Below are positions 1 through 12,444 of a DNA stretch of 64,000 nt, one piece after another. The DNA is taken from the NCBI RefSeq assembly GCF_001513675.1, contig NZ_CP013859.1, positions 2,233,081 through 2,297,080 of the forward strand, read 5' to 3'. Source of the DNA: Microbacterium sp. XT11. Lineage in GTDB: Bacteria; Actinomycetota; Actinomycetes; Actinomycetales; Microbacteriaceae. Numbering within the stretch: position 1 is the stretch's first letter; every line of letters begins with the position of its first letter. The notes under the pieces are model-generated. The model was not told the origin of the DNA, did not search any database, and saw only the letters and a list, made by a program, of their open reading frames with translations. Position numbers and translations under genes: made by a program.

Positions 1-118
1 CATGCGGCTGCCGCACGTGAGCGACACCTCGCTCCCCGCCGAAGCCCCAGAGGACGTCGCCCCCGGGGCGGAGAATCGTACTCCTCCGCACCGCTCGGGG
101 GGGAGCGACGCGTCTTAG
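1..118 (+). CDS. C-terminal end of an unidentified protein (cut by window edge)
   Basis: An open frame runs from the window edge (codons in phase from base 2) to TAG at 116-118. It encodes about 38 residues rich in Pro, Gly, Ser, Glu and Arg, which looks like a disordered tail rather than a folded domain. It lies directly upstream of the ATP synthase operon on the same strand, where many bacteria carry a small AtpI-like membrane protein, but nothing visible proves that identity. It could also be a chance open frame. AGGAG at 117-121 overlaps its stop codon. Confidence 0.4.
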   Translation, partial: MRLPHVSDTSLPAEAPEDVAPGAENRTPPHRSGGSDAS

Positions 119-241
119 GAGACCCTCATATTCTGATAGGGTTGAACCGTGCCCGCCGCTCGTCCGCGAGCGCTTGCGCTGTGAAGCACACCGACCATCG
201 TCGCCCCGGTTCTGACCGGTGCCCCGAAGCTGGAGCCCGCG

Positions 242-1328
<1,087 letters not shown>

Positions 1329-1355
1329 TCCGCACCGACTTCTGAAGGAGACAGG

Positions 1356-1910
1356 ATGCTGAACGCTCTTGTCACGAACCTCGCGGCAGAAGGTGAAGCG
1401 CACAACCCGCTGATCCCCGCGTGGTACGACATCATCTGGTCGGCGCTGTGGTTCCTCGTCATCCTCATCGTCGTGTGGAAGATCGCCCTTCCCCGGCTCA
1501 CGAAGATGCTCGATGAGCGGTCCGCCGCCATCGAGGGGAACATCGCCAAGGCCGACGAGGCTCAGAAGCAGGCGGAGGCCGCGCTCGAGGAGTACACCCG
1601 TCAGCTCGCCGAGGCGCGCACGGAGGCGGGCGAGATCCGCGAGGCCGCCCGTGAGGACGGTAAGAAGATCGTCGCAGAGGCCAAGGACGCCGCAGCCGCT
1701 GAGGCTGCGCGCATCACGGCGACTGCCCACACGCAGATCGAGGCGGAGCGCCAGGCGGCACTCGTCTCGCTGCGTTCGGAGGTCGGTTCGCTGGCTCTCG
1801 ACCTCGCCGGCGGCGTGGTCGGCGAGACGTTGACCGACGACGCCCGCGCGACGGCCGTCGTCGACCGCTTCCTCGCGGACCTCGAGGCATCCGAGAAGGC
1901 GGCCAAGTAA
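1356..1910 (+). CDS. atpF: F1Fo ATP synthase subunit b
   Basis: Subunit b is the peripheral stalk holding F1 stationary against the rotor. The 184-aa product has one N-terminal membrane helix (IIWSALWFLVILIVVWKIAL) followed by a long charged, Ala/Glu/Lys-rich stretch typical of the right-handed coiled coil of the stalk. GAAGGAGAC just upstream supports ATG 1356. The stop overlaps the atpH start by one base (TAATG), so the two are probably translationally coupled. Confidence 0.95.
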   Translation: MLNALVTNLAAEGEAHNPLIPAWYDIIWSALWFLVILIVVWKIALPRLTKMLDERSAAIEGNIAKADEAQKQAEAALEEYTRQLAEARTEAGEIREAAREDGKKIVAEAKDAAAAEAARITATAHTQIEAERQAALVSLRSEVGSLALDLAGGVVGETLTDDARATAVVDRFLADLEASEKAAK

Positions 1911-2698
1911 TGGGCAGCGCGACCACTCAGGCACTCGCGGCATCCGCTCAGGCGCTTGCCGCGGCGTCGGGCGTGAGCCTCGACACTGCGCGGGAGCTCT
2001 TCGCCGCCGCGCGCGCCGTGGGCGAATCGTCCCAGCTGAGCGGCGCGCTCGCCGACCCCTCGGCCACGCTGGCGGCGCGGCAGAACGTCGTCGGCGCCGT
2101 GTTCGGCGGGTTCTCCCAGAACACGCAGGACATCGTGAGGACGGCGGTCGCCGAGCGGTGGTCCTCCGCTGACGATCTCGTCGACGGCATCGAGGAACTC
2201 GCGATCCGCGCCGCCGCGATCGCGGAGCCGGATGCCGATGTCGAGGGCGAGCTGTTCGGATTCTCCCGCGTGATCGCGGCCAACTCGGAGCTCGAGCTGG
2301 CGCTCGGCAGCCGGCTCGGGGGAGAGGACGCCAAGGCCGCGCTGGTCGAGCGTCTCCTCGCCGGCGGTGTGAGCGCCGCGACGGCACTGATCGTGTCATC
2401 GCTCGTGCGTCAGCCACGCGAGCGTCGCGTGCGTCAGCTGCTGACCCGTGCGATCCGCATCGTGTCCAGCCAGCGCGATCGCCTCGTCGCCACGGTGCAC
2501 ACGGCGACCGCGCTCAGCGACGCGCAGCGCACCCGGCTCAGCGACGCGCTCTCGCGCCGTTACGGCGGCACGGTCACCCTGAACGTGGTCATCGACCCCG
2601 CGGTCGTCGGTGGTCTGCGCGTGCAGATCGCGGATGACGTGATCGACGGCAGCATCTCCGCCCGTCTCGCCGATCTTCGCCAGAAGCTCGCGGGCTAA
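1910..2698 (+). CDS. atpH: F1Fo ATP synthase subunit delta
   Basis: Delta (OSCP-like) joins the b stalk to the top of F1. At 262 aa it is longer than the roughly 180-aa E. coli protein, and long delta subunits are usual in actinobacteria. The C-terminal half contains the family-like stretch ATVHTATALSDAQRTRLSDA and the ending GGLRVQIADDVIDGSISARL, which matches the conserved delta C-terminus (G-I-x-D-x-x-IDGS). The start ATG overlaps the atpF stop. Identification is secure from sequence plus operon position. Confidence 0.94.
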   Translation: MGSATTQALAASAQALAAASGVSLDTARELFAAARAVGESSQLSGALADPSATLAARQNVVGAVFGGFSQNTQDIVRTAVAERWSSADDLVDGIEELAIRAAAIAEPDADVEGELFGFSRVIAANSELELALGSRLGGEDAKAALVERLLAGGVSAATALIVSSLVRQPRERRVRQLLTRAIRIVSSQRDRLVATVHTATALSDAQRTRLSDALSRRYGGTVTLNVVIDPAVVGGLRVQIADDVIDGSISARLADLRQKLAG

Positions 2699-2746
2699 CA
2701 CGAACTTCGCGCGGGAGACCGCGCACCCAGATACAAAGGGAAGACA

Positions 2747-4387
2747 ATGGCAGAACTATCGATCAGCCCCGACGTCATCCGTGACGCGCTGAAGGACTTC
2801 GCCGCCGCCTACGAGCCCACCGGGGCTGCGGCGACCGAGGTCGGCACCGTCATCGACGCCGCTGATGGCATCGCGCACGTCGAGGGACTGCCCGGCGTCA
2901 TGGCGAACGAGCTCGTCACGTTCGAGGACGGCACCAAGGGTCTCGCGCTGAATCTCGACGAGCACGAGATCGGCGTCGTCGTCCTCGGTGACTTCACCAA
3001 CATCGAGGCCGGACAGGAAGTCACCCGCACGGGCGAGGTCCTCTCGGTCCCCGTGGGCGACGGCTACCTCGGTCGCGTGGTCGACCCGCTCGGCAACCCG
3101 ATCGACGGCCTCGGCCCGATCGCCACAGAGGGCGTCCGTGAGCTCGAGCTGCAGGCGCCCGGCGTCATGCAGCGCAAGTCGGTGCACGAGCCGATGCAGA
3201 CCGGCATCAAGGCCATCGACGCGATGATCCCCGTCGGCCGCGGCCAGCGTCAGCTCATCATCGGCGACCGCCAGACCGGCAAGACGGCCATCGCGATCGA
3301 CACGATCATCAACCAGAAGGCCAACTGGGAGTCGGGCGACGTCAACAAGCAGGTCCGCTGCATCTACGTCGCGATCGGCCAGAAGGGCTCGACCATCGCC
3401 TCGGTGAAGGGCGCGCTCGAAGAGGCAGGCGCTCTGGAGTACACCACGATCGTCGCTGCTCCGGCATCCGACCCCGCGGGCTTCAAGTACCTCGCCCCCT
3501 ACACGGGGTCGGCCATCGGCCAGCACTGGATGTACGGCGGCAAGCACGTCCTCATCATCTTCGACGACCTGTCGAAGCAGGCCGAGGCCTACCGCGCCGT
3601 CTCGCTGCTGCTGCGTCGTCCGCCGGGCCGTGAGGCGTACCCCGGTGACGTCTTCTACCTGCACTCGCGTCTGCTCGAGCGGTGCGCGAAGCTGTCCGAC
3701 GAGCTCGGCGCCGGCTCGATGACGGGTCTCCCGATCATCGAGACCAAGGCGAACGACGTCTCGGCGTACATCCCGACCAACGTGATCTCGATCACCGACG
3801 GCCAGATCTTCCTCCAGTCCGACCTCTTCAACGCCAACCAGCGTCCGGCGGTCGACGTGGGCATCTCGGTCTCGCGAGTCGGTGGTGACGCTCAGGTCAA
3901 GTCCATCAAGAAGGTGTCCGGAACCTTGAAGCTCGAGCTCGCGCAGTACCGCTCGCTCGAGGCCTTCGCGATGTTCGCCTCCGACCTCGACCAGGCGTCG
4001 CGCCGTCAGCTGTCGCGCGGTGCACGTCTGACCGAGCTGCTCAAGCAGCCGCAGTACTCGCCGTACCCCGTCGAGGAGCAGGTCGTCTCGATCTGGGCCG
4101 GCACGAACGGCAAGCTCGACTCCATCGAGGTCGAGGATGTGCTGCGCTTCGAGCGCGAGCTGCTCGACTACCTGCGTCGCAACACGAAGGTGCTCGACAC
4201 GCTGCGCGAGACGAACGTCCTCGACGACGACACGGTCGCCGAGCTCGAGAAGCACACGGACGCCTTCATCCTGGAGTTCCAGGGCGGCAAGGGACACGCC
4301 ATCGGCGCACCCGGCCACGAGGAGCACGCCGCAGCCGAGGCTGAGGACGTCAACCAGGAGAAGATCGTCAAGGGTCGTCGCGCGTAA
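2747..4387 (+). CDS. atpA: F1Fo ATP synthase subunit alpha
   Basis: Alpha is the regulatory nucleotide-binding subunit of the F1 hexamer. The 546-aa protein has an N-terminal beta-barrel, the P-loop GDRQTGKT near residue 172, the segment [20 protein letters not shown] and the alpha signature around [19 protein letters not shown]. The C-terminus carries an extra acidic tail of about 30 residues ([15 protein letters not shown]) that is not part of the conserved fold. AAAGGGAAGACA precedes the ATG. It sits mid-operon, 20 nt before atpG. Confidence 0.97.
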   Translation: MAELSISPDVIRDALKDFAAAYEPTGAAATEVGTVIDAADGIAHVEGLPGVMANELVTFEDGTKGLALNLDEHEIGVVVLGDFTNIEAGQEVTRTGEVLSVPVGDGYLGRVVDPLGNPIDGLGPIATEGVRELELQAPGVMQRKSVHEPMQTGIKAIDAMIPVGRGQRQLIIGDRQTGKTAIAIDTIINQKANWESGDVNKQVRCIYVAIGQKGSTIASVKGALEEAGALEYTTIVAAPASDPAGFKYLAPYTGSAIGQHWMYGGKHVLIIFDDLSKQAEAYRAVSLLLRRPPGREAYPGDVFYLHSRLLERCAKLSDELGAGSMTGLPIIETKANDVSAYIPTNVISITDGQIFLQSDLFNANQRPAVDVGISVSRVGGDAQVKSIKKVSGTLKLELAQYRSLEAFAMFASDLDQASRRQLSRGARLTELLKQPQYSPYPVEEQVVSIWAGTNGKLDSIEVEDVLRFERELLDYLRRNTKVLDTLRETNVLDDDTVAELEKHTDAFILEFQGGKGHAIGAPGHEEHAAAEAEDVNQEKIVKGRRA

Positions 4388-4406
4388 TCGCGTGAGGTAC
4401 TGATTC

Positions 4407-6783
<2,377 letters not shown>

Positions 6784-6785
6784 CC

Positions 6786-7046
6786 ATGGCGCTGCACGTC
6801 AGCCTCGTCTCCGCTGAGGCGGAGGTCTGGACGGGAGAGGCGAACCTCGTGGTCGCCAAGACCGTCGAGGGCGAGATCGGCTTCATGTCCGGCCATGAGC
6901 CGGTGCTGGCCATCCTCGCCGAGGGGCAGGTTCGGATCACCCAGGCCGATGGCACCAAGGTGCTCGCGAACGCGCAGGACGGATTCCTCTCGATGGAGGG
7001 CGATGTCCTGACGATCGTCGCAGGCAACGCGGCGCTCATCGCCTGA
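6786..7046 (+). CDS. atpC: F1Fo ATP synthase subunit epsilon, short form
   Basis: Epsilon sits on the central stalk. The product is only 86 aa and consists of the N-terminal beta-sandwich (LHVSLVSAEAEVWTGEA ... GFMSGHEPVLAIL ... ILTIVAGNA-type ending). It stops where the C-terminal helical hairpin, present in the roughly 138-aa E. coli protein, would begin. That hairpin is the part that inhibits ATP hydrolysis in E. coli, so this form should lack that brake. ATG 6786 follows the atpD stop by 2 nt. An in-frame GTG at 6753 lies inside atpD and would add non-homologous residues, so I rejected it. Confidence 0.93.
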   Translation: MALHVSLVSAEAEVWTGEANLVVAKTVEGEIGFMSGHEPVLAILAEGQVRITQADGTKVLANAQDGFLSMEGDVLTIVAGNAALIA

Positions 7047-7059
7047 TCAACCCTTCTCA

Positions 7060-7106
7060 CGTCCGCCTCGCGGGACCGGGCCTCGCCCGGATCCGCGAGG
7101 CGGACG
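7060..7106 (+). terminator. Hairpin terminator after the atp operon
   Basis: Arms CGTCCGCCTCGCGG (7060-7073) and CCGCGAGGCGGACG (7093-7106) are a perfect 14-bp inverted repeat. A second small CCGGG/CCCGG hairpin lies in the loop. There is no U-tract, which is common for GC-rich actinobacterial terminators. It separates atpC from yaaA. Confidence 0.6.
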
Positions 7107-7125
7107 TCTGCGTCTGCGAGGTGTC

Positions 7126-7872
7126 ATGAAGGTCCTTCTCCCGCCGTCCGAGACGAAGCGCCCCGGCGGCGATGGGGCGCCGATCGATCTGGACGCGCTC
7201 GACCTGCCATCGCTGCGCGATCACCGGCGGCAGGCCATCGAGGCTCTGATCGACCTCTCCCGTGACGAGGACGCTGCACGGCGCGTGCTCAAGCTCAGCG
7301 ACCGGCAGGTGGAGGACATCGCCCATAACAGCGCTCTGCTGTCGGCCCCGACCATGCCCGCAGTCGACCGGTACACCGGGGTGCTCTTCGACGCGCTGGA
7401 TGCCGCCTCCCTTTCCACGCAGGCTCGTCGCTGGCTGGGCGCGCACGTCTGGATCCACTCGGCGCCCTTCGGGCCGGTCGGTGCGCTGGACGGCATCCCC
7501 GTCTACCGTCTCGCGGCGGGGACGGCGCTGCCTGGCGTCGCCCCGCTCCGACGGCACTGGGCCGACGCGACGTCATCCGCGATCGCCCAGGTCCGTCCGT
7601 CGTTCGTGCTGGACCTTCGCAGCGAGGCATATGTCGCGCTCGGCCCGGTACCGGCATCCCTGGCCACCGTGTACGTACGGGTCGTGACCGAGCAGGGGAG
7701 AGCGCTCAACCACTTCAACAAGAAGTCGAAGGGTCTTCTCGTGCGTGCCCTGGCCGAGGACCGACCGCGCGTCGGGTCGCTCCGGGCGTTCCTGGCGTGG
7801 GCGGAGTCGCGGAGTCTTACGGTCAGGGTCACGGATTCGCCTGGCATCGTGGAGCTGGTCGTCGCCGGATGA
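7126..7872 (+). CDS. yaaA: YaaA family peroxide-stress protein
   Basis: The 248-aa product matches the YaaA (DUF328/UPF0246) family. It starts with MKVLLPPSETKRPGGDG, has YTGVLFDALD and the Lys/Asn-rich segment ALNHFNKKSKGLLVRAL, and contains the LDLRSEAY region. In E. coli YaaA limits free iron and DNA damage during peroxide stress and binds DNA. No catalytic activity can be read from the sequence. It has no strong upstream SD and lies behind the atp hairpin, so it may have its own promoter or receive read-through. Confidence 0.88.
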   Translation: MKVLLPPSETKRPGGDGAPIDLDALDLPSLRDHRRQAIEALIDLSRDEDAARRVLKLSDRQVEDIAHNSALLSAPTMPAVDRYTGVLFDALDAASLSTQARRWLGAHVWIHSAPFGPVGALDGIPVYRLAAGTALPGVAPLRRHWADATSSAIAQVRPSFVLDLRSEAYVALGPVPASLATVYVRVVTEQGRALNHFNKKSKGLLVRALAEDRPRVGSLRAFLAWAESRSLTVRVTDSPGIVELVVAG

Positions 7873-7986
7873 CGCCGCATGACGGATGGGGAATTCTCCC
7901 CGCCCGGGTCGTTGCCACCGTTCTGGTCATATGGGAGAGTAGTGCTTGCTCCGGCCCATGACGGGCCACACAAGGAAGGACATTCC

Positions 7987-8619
7987 ATGTCGAACGATGC
8001 AACCGGTCCCGCAGACCCGAACAACGGTGATCTGACCGGCGCGGCGAACGTGCCGCCGGCACCGCCTGCACCGCCCGCCCAGCCCGCCGGGGCGCAGCCT
8101 CCGACCGGTGCTCCGACTCCGCCCGCGCAGGGCGCTCCCGCATACGGCCAGCCTCCGCAGGGTGCTCCGGCCTACGGCCAGCCCGCAGGTTACGGCCAGC
8201 CCGCTCCGGGTGCCCCCGGTTACGGCCAGCCCGGCTACGGTGCTCCCGCAGGTGCTCCGTACGGCGCTCAGCCCGGATACGGCGCGCCCGTGCAGAGCAA
8301 CATCACGCTGAACCTGTGGCTCTCGGTGTTCTTCAGCTGGCTTCCCGCCCTGATCTTCTACCTGGTCGAGAAGGACAAGGTCGCTCCCAACTATCAGCGG
8401 GCCAACGCGGCGAACCTGAACTACCAGATCATCGTCGTCATCGCCTACGCCGCGGTCGGCATCCTCAGCGTCGTGACGTTCGGCATCGGTGCGATCCTGT
8501 ACTTCGTGCTGTGGATCGGGCAGATCGTCATCGGAATCATCCATGCGGTCAATGTGCCGACGCAGCTGGCATCGGGGCAGGAGGGCAAGTTCTACCTCGC
8601 CCCGGCCTGGGTCAAGTAA
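7987..8619 (+). CDS. DUF4870-type membrane protein with Pro/Gly/Tyr-rich N-terminus
   Basis: The 210-aa protein starts with about 100 residues of low-complexity Ala/Pro/Gln/Gly/Tyr sequence, with repeated YGQP and GAP units. About 100 residues follow with three hydrophobic segments and the DUF4870-like pattern NITLNLWLSVFFSWLPALIF, NYQRANAANLNYQI and GIIHAVNV. The function of the family is unknown. The N-terminus is probably a cytoplasmic disordered region. ATG 7987 is set by AAGGAAGGA about 6 nt upstream. The gene stands alone between two hairpins. Confidence 0.8.
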   Translation: MSNDATGPADPNNGDLTGAANVPPAPPAPPAQPAGAQPPTGAPTPPAQGAPAYGQPPQGAPAYGQPAGYGQPAPGAPGYGQPGYGAPAGAPYGAQPGYGAPVQSNITLNLWLSVFFSWLPALIFYLVEKDKVAPNYQRANAANLNYQIIVVIAYAAVGILSVVTFGIGAILYFVLWIGQIVIGIIHAVNVPTQLASGQEGKFYLAPAWVK

Positions 8620-8627
8620 CGTCGTAT

Positions 8628-8662
8628 CGAAGGGTTCCCGGTCCACGGCCGGGAGCCCTTCG
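8628..8662 (+). terminator. Hairpin terminator after the DUF4870 gene
   Basis: CGAAGGGTTCCCGG (8628-8641) pairs with CCGGGAGCCCTTCG (8649-8662), 14 bp with one G-T pair and a 7-nt loop, 8 nt after the stop codon. Confidence 0.7.
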
Positions 8663-8781
8663 TCGTTCCCGGGAAACCGCCGCAGGCGATGACGTTGATT
8701 CGATAACGTGGAGTCATGCTCACGTCGCTGCGCCCGATCGGCGCGTCCGGTCTCCGCGCCGAGTCCACTACGATGTGTGTG

Positions 8782-8787
8782 TATCCT
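8782..8787 (+). promoter_or_regulatory. Probable -10 box of the PP2C gene
   Basis: TATCCT preceded by a TG-rich stretch, about 40 nt before the GTG start. No clear -35 is visible. Confidence 0.4.
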
Positions 8788-8827
8788 GAGGCCCCACGAC
8801 TCGCCGCAGGCAATTCGGAGGCAGTAC

Positions 8828-9616
8828 GTGGCTGAGACGACGACGAAGACCTATAGCGTCGCGGTCGGCGACCGGCGGCTGCAGCTCTCGTGGGCAGGGA
8901 CGACCGATGTCGGACGCCGACGCGAGACCAACCAGGACGACTTCTACGCGGAGTATCCGCTCTTCGTGGTCGCCGACGGCATGGGCGGACACGCGGGTGG
9001 CGAGATCGCCAGCCAGAGCACGGTCAAGCGTCTGCAGGCCGTCGTCGCCACCGGAACCGTCGAGCGTGGTGCGATCGAGAGCGCCCTGGAACTCGCCGTC
9101 AACGACATCGCAGAGCACCCGGACACCACCGACGAGGGTACGGGCACCACGCTCACGGGCATCTTCCTCGAGTTCGCAGACGGAGAGCCGCACTGGGTAT
9201 CGCTCAACATCGGCGACTCGCGCGTCTATCTCCTGCGGGAAGACCGCCTCGTGCAGGTGACGACCGATCACTCGGTGGTGCAAGAGCTCATCACGGCGGG
9301 CAAGCTCAGCCCGGAGGAGGCTGAGGGGCACCCCTACAGCAACGTCATCACGCGGGCGGTCGGGGCCAGCGAGCTGAACGCTCCCGACTACGTCACGATC
9401 GACCTGCGGGCGGGCGATCGCTTCGTGATCTGCTCGGACGGGCTCACCAAGGAGCTCACCGACTATGGGATCCAGCACTTCCTGCGGGAGAACGCCGACC
9501 CGGCTGCGGCGGTGCAGGCGATGCTCGCCGCGGCCCTGGAGAACGGCGGACGCGACAACGTGACCCTCATCGTCGTCCAGGTCGACGACGACTCGTCCTC
9601 CACATCCGGCGAGTAA
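8828..9616 (+). CDS. PP2C-family Ser/Thr protein phosphatase
   Basis: The 262-aa protein is a metal-dependent PPM/PP2C phosphatase. It has the full motif set: RRETNQDDF, VVADGMGGHAGGE, GTGTTLTG, NIGDSRVYLLR, TTDHSVVQEL, CSDGLTKEL and GGRDNVTLIVV, so all metal-binding Asp residues are present. It lacks a membrane anchor, unlike the PstP of the division cluster, so it is probably cytoplasmic. GTG 8828 is preceded by GGAGG at 8816-8820, whereas longer frames begin in non-homologous sequence. It lies 77 nt before the EccC/FtsK-like ATPase on the same strand. Similar phosphatases often sit near secretion or FHA genes, so a joint role is possible but inferred. Confidence 0.9.
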   Translation: MAETTTKTYSVAVGDRRLQLSWAGTTDVGRRRETNQDDFYAEYPLFVVADGMGGHAGGEIASQSTVKRLQAVVATGTVERGAIESALELAVNDIAEHPDTTDEGTGTTLTGIFLEFADGEPHWVSLNIGDSRVYLLREDRLVQVTTDHSVVQELITAGKLSPEEAEGHPYSNVITRAVGASELNAPDYVTIDLRAGDRFVICSDGLTKELTDYGIQHFLRENADPAAAVQAMLAAALENGGRDNVTLIVVQVDDDSSSTSGE

Positions 9617-9693
9617 CTCGAATTCTGCCGGATCGTGGCGGCCGGTTGTGGAGAGCGCTCTGGCTGCTTCGCCGATGAGCTCGACTAGGGGGC

Positions 9694-12438
9694 ATGGATT
9701 CTCTCCCGATCGTCCTCCCCGCCGAACCCGTCGAGCCGAAACGCCCACCCGTTCCGTTCATGGCAGCGCTGGTGCCGGTCGTCGCGGGAGTCATCCTGTG
9801 GCTCGTCACCGGGGCGCTCCTCGCTCTCTGCTTCTCCGCGCTGGGGCCGGTGATGGTCTGCGCCTCCCTGATCGACGGAGCTCGCGTGCGCCGAGTGGCC
9901 CGCACCCGGGCGCGCTCCGAGCACGACGCGGCCTGGGCGCAGGCCGAAGACGATCTGCGGCGCAGGCACGCAGACGAGAGGGAACGGCAGAGGCGGCGTT
10001 TCCCGGACGTGGCAGGGTGCCTCGCAGAACCGCCGCTGCGCAGCGCTGAACCTCTGGACCGCGACGTCGTCATCGTCGTGGGCAGCGGAGACCGTCCCAG
10101 CACGGTGCGCGCCACGGGTGCGGACAGCACGCGGGCGCGGGAGTTCCAGGAACGATGCGGAACGCTCACGGACGCGCCGGTCACCGTGCCCCTGGGTGGG
10201 GGAGTGTGCGTGCGTGGAGCCGCACCCGTCAGGGCAGCCGTGGTCCGAGCGCTCGCTGCGCAGCTGTGCCTTCGGTTCAGTCCGGCGCAGCTCGCGCTCA
10301 CAGGGGAGAGGGACGCGCTCGCGGCGCTCGGCCTCGACGGCTTCCCGCACGTCTCCGCGGCGCGTCACGGGGGACTGAGGGTCCGGATCGGATCGGCGAG
10401 CGAGGGCGTGCGGGATGCAGATGCGGTGATCTGCTTCGCGGGCCTCGACGAAGACGTGCCCGATGGCGTCACGACCGTGCTCGATGTCACGGAGCCGCGG
10501 CGCGCAGAGCTCCGGACACCGTCGACGGTGCTCCGCGTGGAGGCCGAGGGGGTGTCGTTCGACCAGGCGTGCGGCATCGCGGCCTCGGCGGCCGCAGGGG
10601 CCGAGTCCCCGGCCCTTCCCGATTCCATCGCGCTGGCCGATCTCTCCCAGCCGACGTCGGATGCGGGACTCCCGGCTGCGCTGGGGCGGGGTGAGAGCGA
10701 CGACGTCGTCCTCGACATCGTCGAAGACGGTCCCCATGCCATCGTGACCGGGACCACCGGGACGGGCAAGAGTGAGCTGCTCGTGTCGTGGGTGTCCGCG
10801 ATCGCGGCGACGCACGGTCCGTCCGAGGTCAGCTTCGTGCTCGCCGACTTCAAAGGCGGTACGGCCTTCGAACCGCTGCGGGCTCTCCCTCAGGTCGCCG
10901 CGGTGATCACCGACCTGGATGACGCCGGCGCCAGGAGAGGGGTGTCGAGCCTGACGGCGGAGCTGCGTCGTCGGGAATCCGCACTCGCCTCCGCCGGAGC
11001 ACGCGACGTGGGCTCCGCCGGTCTGTCGCGGCTCGTCATCGTCGTCGACGAGTTCGCAGCCCTCGTGCAAGAGCACCCGGACCTCGCTGCGGTCTTCACT
11101 GACATCGCGGCGCGCGGGCGCGCCCTGGGAATGCACCTCATCCTCGGAACGCAGCGTGCGTCAGGTGTGATCAGAGATGCGCTCGCGGCCAACTGCCCGC
11201 TTCGCGTGAGCCTGCGCGTCGCCGAGGCCTCGGAGAGTCGGTTGATGCTGGGCACCGATGCGGCGGCGGAACTCGCCGGCGGCGCACCCTCCCGCGGCCT
11301 CGCGCTCGTCCGTCGTCCGCAGGACGCCGGGCCGTGCGCGATGCGGGTGGCGCTGACCAGCCCGGGTGACCTTCGCCTCATCGCGGCGAGGTGGGCGACG
11401 GCCGAACCCGCGGCGAGCCCGTGGCTGGCGCCGTTGCCGCACGTGATCGCCCTTCGTGAGCTGCACGCTCATCGGGGAGGCGATGCCGTGGTGCTCGGAC
11501 GAGCCGATGTTCCCGAGCGGCAGCAGCAACCCGAAGAGATCCTCCTCGTGGGGCAGCAGCGGGGGCTCGTCGTCCTGGGGGCACCAGGCACGGGGCGGAC
11601 CTCGCTCCTGCGTGCGATCGCGGCGCAGCGCCCTGACGCCCTCTGGATGCCTCACGACGGCGAGGCCGCCTGGGATGCGCTGCACGCGATCGCGGAGGGG
11701 AAGCGCGACGCGCCCGCACTCGTGCTCTGCGATGACCTGGATGCGCAGTTGGCGCAGCTCCCGCCGGAATTCGCGCAGGTGTTGGCCCATCGGTGGGAGC
11801 ACCTGGTGCGCAGCGCCGCCGGTACGACGTTCGTGCTGACGGCCGCACGCTGCACAGGTCCCGCCGGCCGCATTCTCGACCTCCTGCCTGCGCGAGCGCT
11901 CCTGCGCATGCCGAGTCGCGTCGAGCACGTCGCAGCGGGCGGAGAGGCGTCAGGGTTCGACTCTGACCGCCGACCGGGGCGGGCGCTGTTCGGCGGACGT
12001 GAGGTACAGCTCGCCTGGGTGGGCGAGCAGGAGGTTCCCGCCCCGACGCTCGCTATGGATCCTGCTCCGTGGGCCCCCCGCGCCGACGTCTCTGCGCTCG
12101 TGACTCCCGCGGCCCAGGCGGTGGTGCATCGACTGGCGCAGGCGTACCCCGAATGCGAAGTCAGGCCGGTCGCGCCCGAAGCCCCGGTGCGCGGCGACAG
12201 ACCGGTCCTGCTCGTCGCAGAGGCCGACACCTGGCAGCGCAACTGGGCGCTCTGGCAGCGGGTGCGCGACACGGGAGAGGCGCTGATCCGCGCGGAGTGC
12301 GCAGCAGAGCTCCGACAGCTCGGCGGAGTACGGGAAACCCCTCCCTATGCGCGAACGCACGCGGGCCGCGCGTGGTCGCTCACGGCGGATGCGGGTATCA
12401 CCCGTGTGGTGATCCCTGCGCTCGTCGGTGGAGGGTGA
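9694..12438 (+). CDS. EccC/EssC-like FtsK/SpoIIIE membrane ATPase with two ATPase modules
   Basis: The 914-aa protein has an N-terminal Pro-rich leader and two membrane helices (about 21-62). A charged linker follows, then a FtsK/SpoIIIE ATPase with Walker A GTTGTGKSE (Lys359), FVLADFKGGTAF and Walker B VIVVDEF (Asp452-Glu453). The segment GTQRASGVIRDALAANCPLR resembles EccC/EssC of type VII secretion more than chromosome-pumping FtsK. A second module begins near residue 625, but its P-loop reads GAPGTGRTS with Arg635 in place of Lys, so it is probably not catalytic. EccC proteins normally have three ATPase modules. No WXG100 substrate, EccB, EccD or EccE gene is visible nearby. Likely role: an orphan or reduced type VII-like export ATPase. 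Confidence 0.72.
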   Translation: MDSLPIVLPAEPVEPKRPPVPFMAALVPVVAGVILWLVTGALLALCFSALGPVMVCASLIDGARVRRVARTRARSEHDAAWAQAEDDLRRRHADERERQRRRFPDVAGCLAEPPLRSAEPLDRDVVIVVGSGDRPSTVRATGADSTRAREFQERCGTLTDAPVTVPLGGGVCVRGAAPVRAAVVRALAAQLCLRFSPAQLALTGERDALAALGLDGFPHVSAARHGGLRVRIGSASEGVRDADAVICFAGLDEDVPDGVTTVLDVTEPRRAELRTPSTVLRVEAEGVSFDQACGIAASAAAGAESPALPDSIALADLSQPTSDAGLPAALGRGESDDVVLDIVEDGPHAIVTGTTGTGKSELLVSWVSAIAATHGPSEVSFVLADFKGGTAFEPLRALPQVAAVITDLDDAGARRGVSSLTAELRRRESALASAGARDVGSAGLSRLVIVVDEFAALVQEHPDLAAVFTDIAARGRALGMHLILGTQRASGVIRDALAANCPLRVSLRVAEASESRLMLGTDAAAELAGGAPSRGLALVRRPQDAGPCAMRVALTSPGDLRLIAARWATAEPAASPWLAPLPHVIALRELHAHRGGDAVVLGRADVPERQQQPEEILLVGQQRGLVVLGAPGTGRTSLLRAIAAQRPDALWMPHDGEAAWDALHAIAEGKRDAPALVLCDDLDAQLAQLPPEFAQVLAHRWEHLVRSAAGTTFVLTAARCTGPAGRILDLLPARALLRMPSRVEHVAAGGEASGFDSDRRPGRALFGGREVQLAWVGEQEVPAPTLAMDPAPWAPRADVSALVTPAAQAVVHRLAQAYPECEVRPVAPEAPVRGDRPVLLVAEADTWQRNWALWQRVRDTGEALIRAECAAELRQLGGVRETPPYARTHAGRAWSLTADAGITRVVIPALVGGG

Positions 12439-12444
12439 CCGGGC

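Noticed and set aside
8060..8300. Tandem DNA repeat in the DUF4870 gene
   Set aside because: The repetition follows codons for YGQP/GAP units with varied third bases. It is a low-complexity protein region, not a DNA repeat element.
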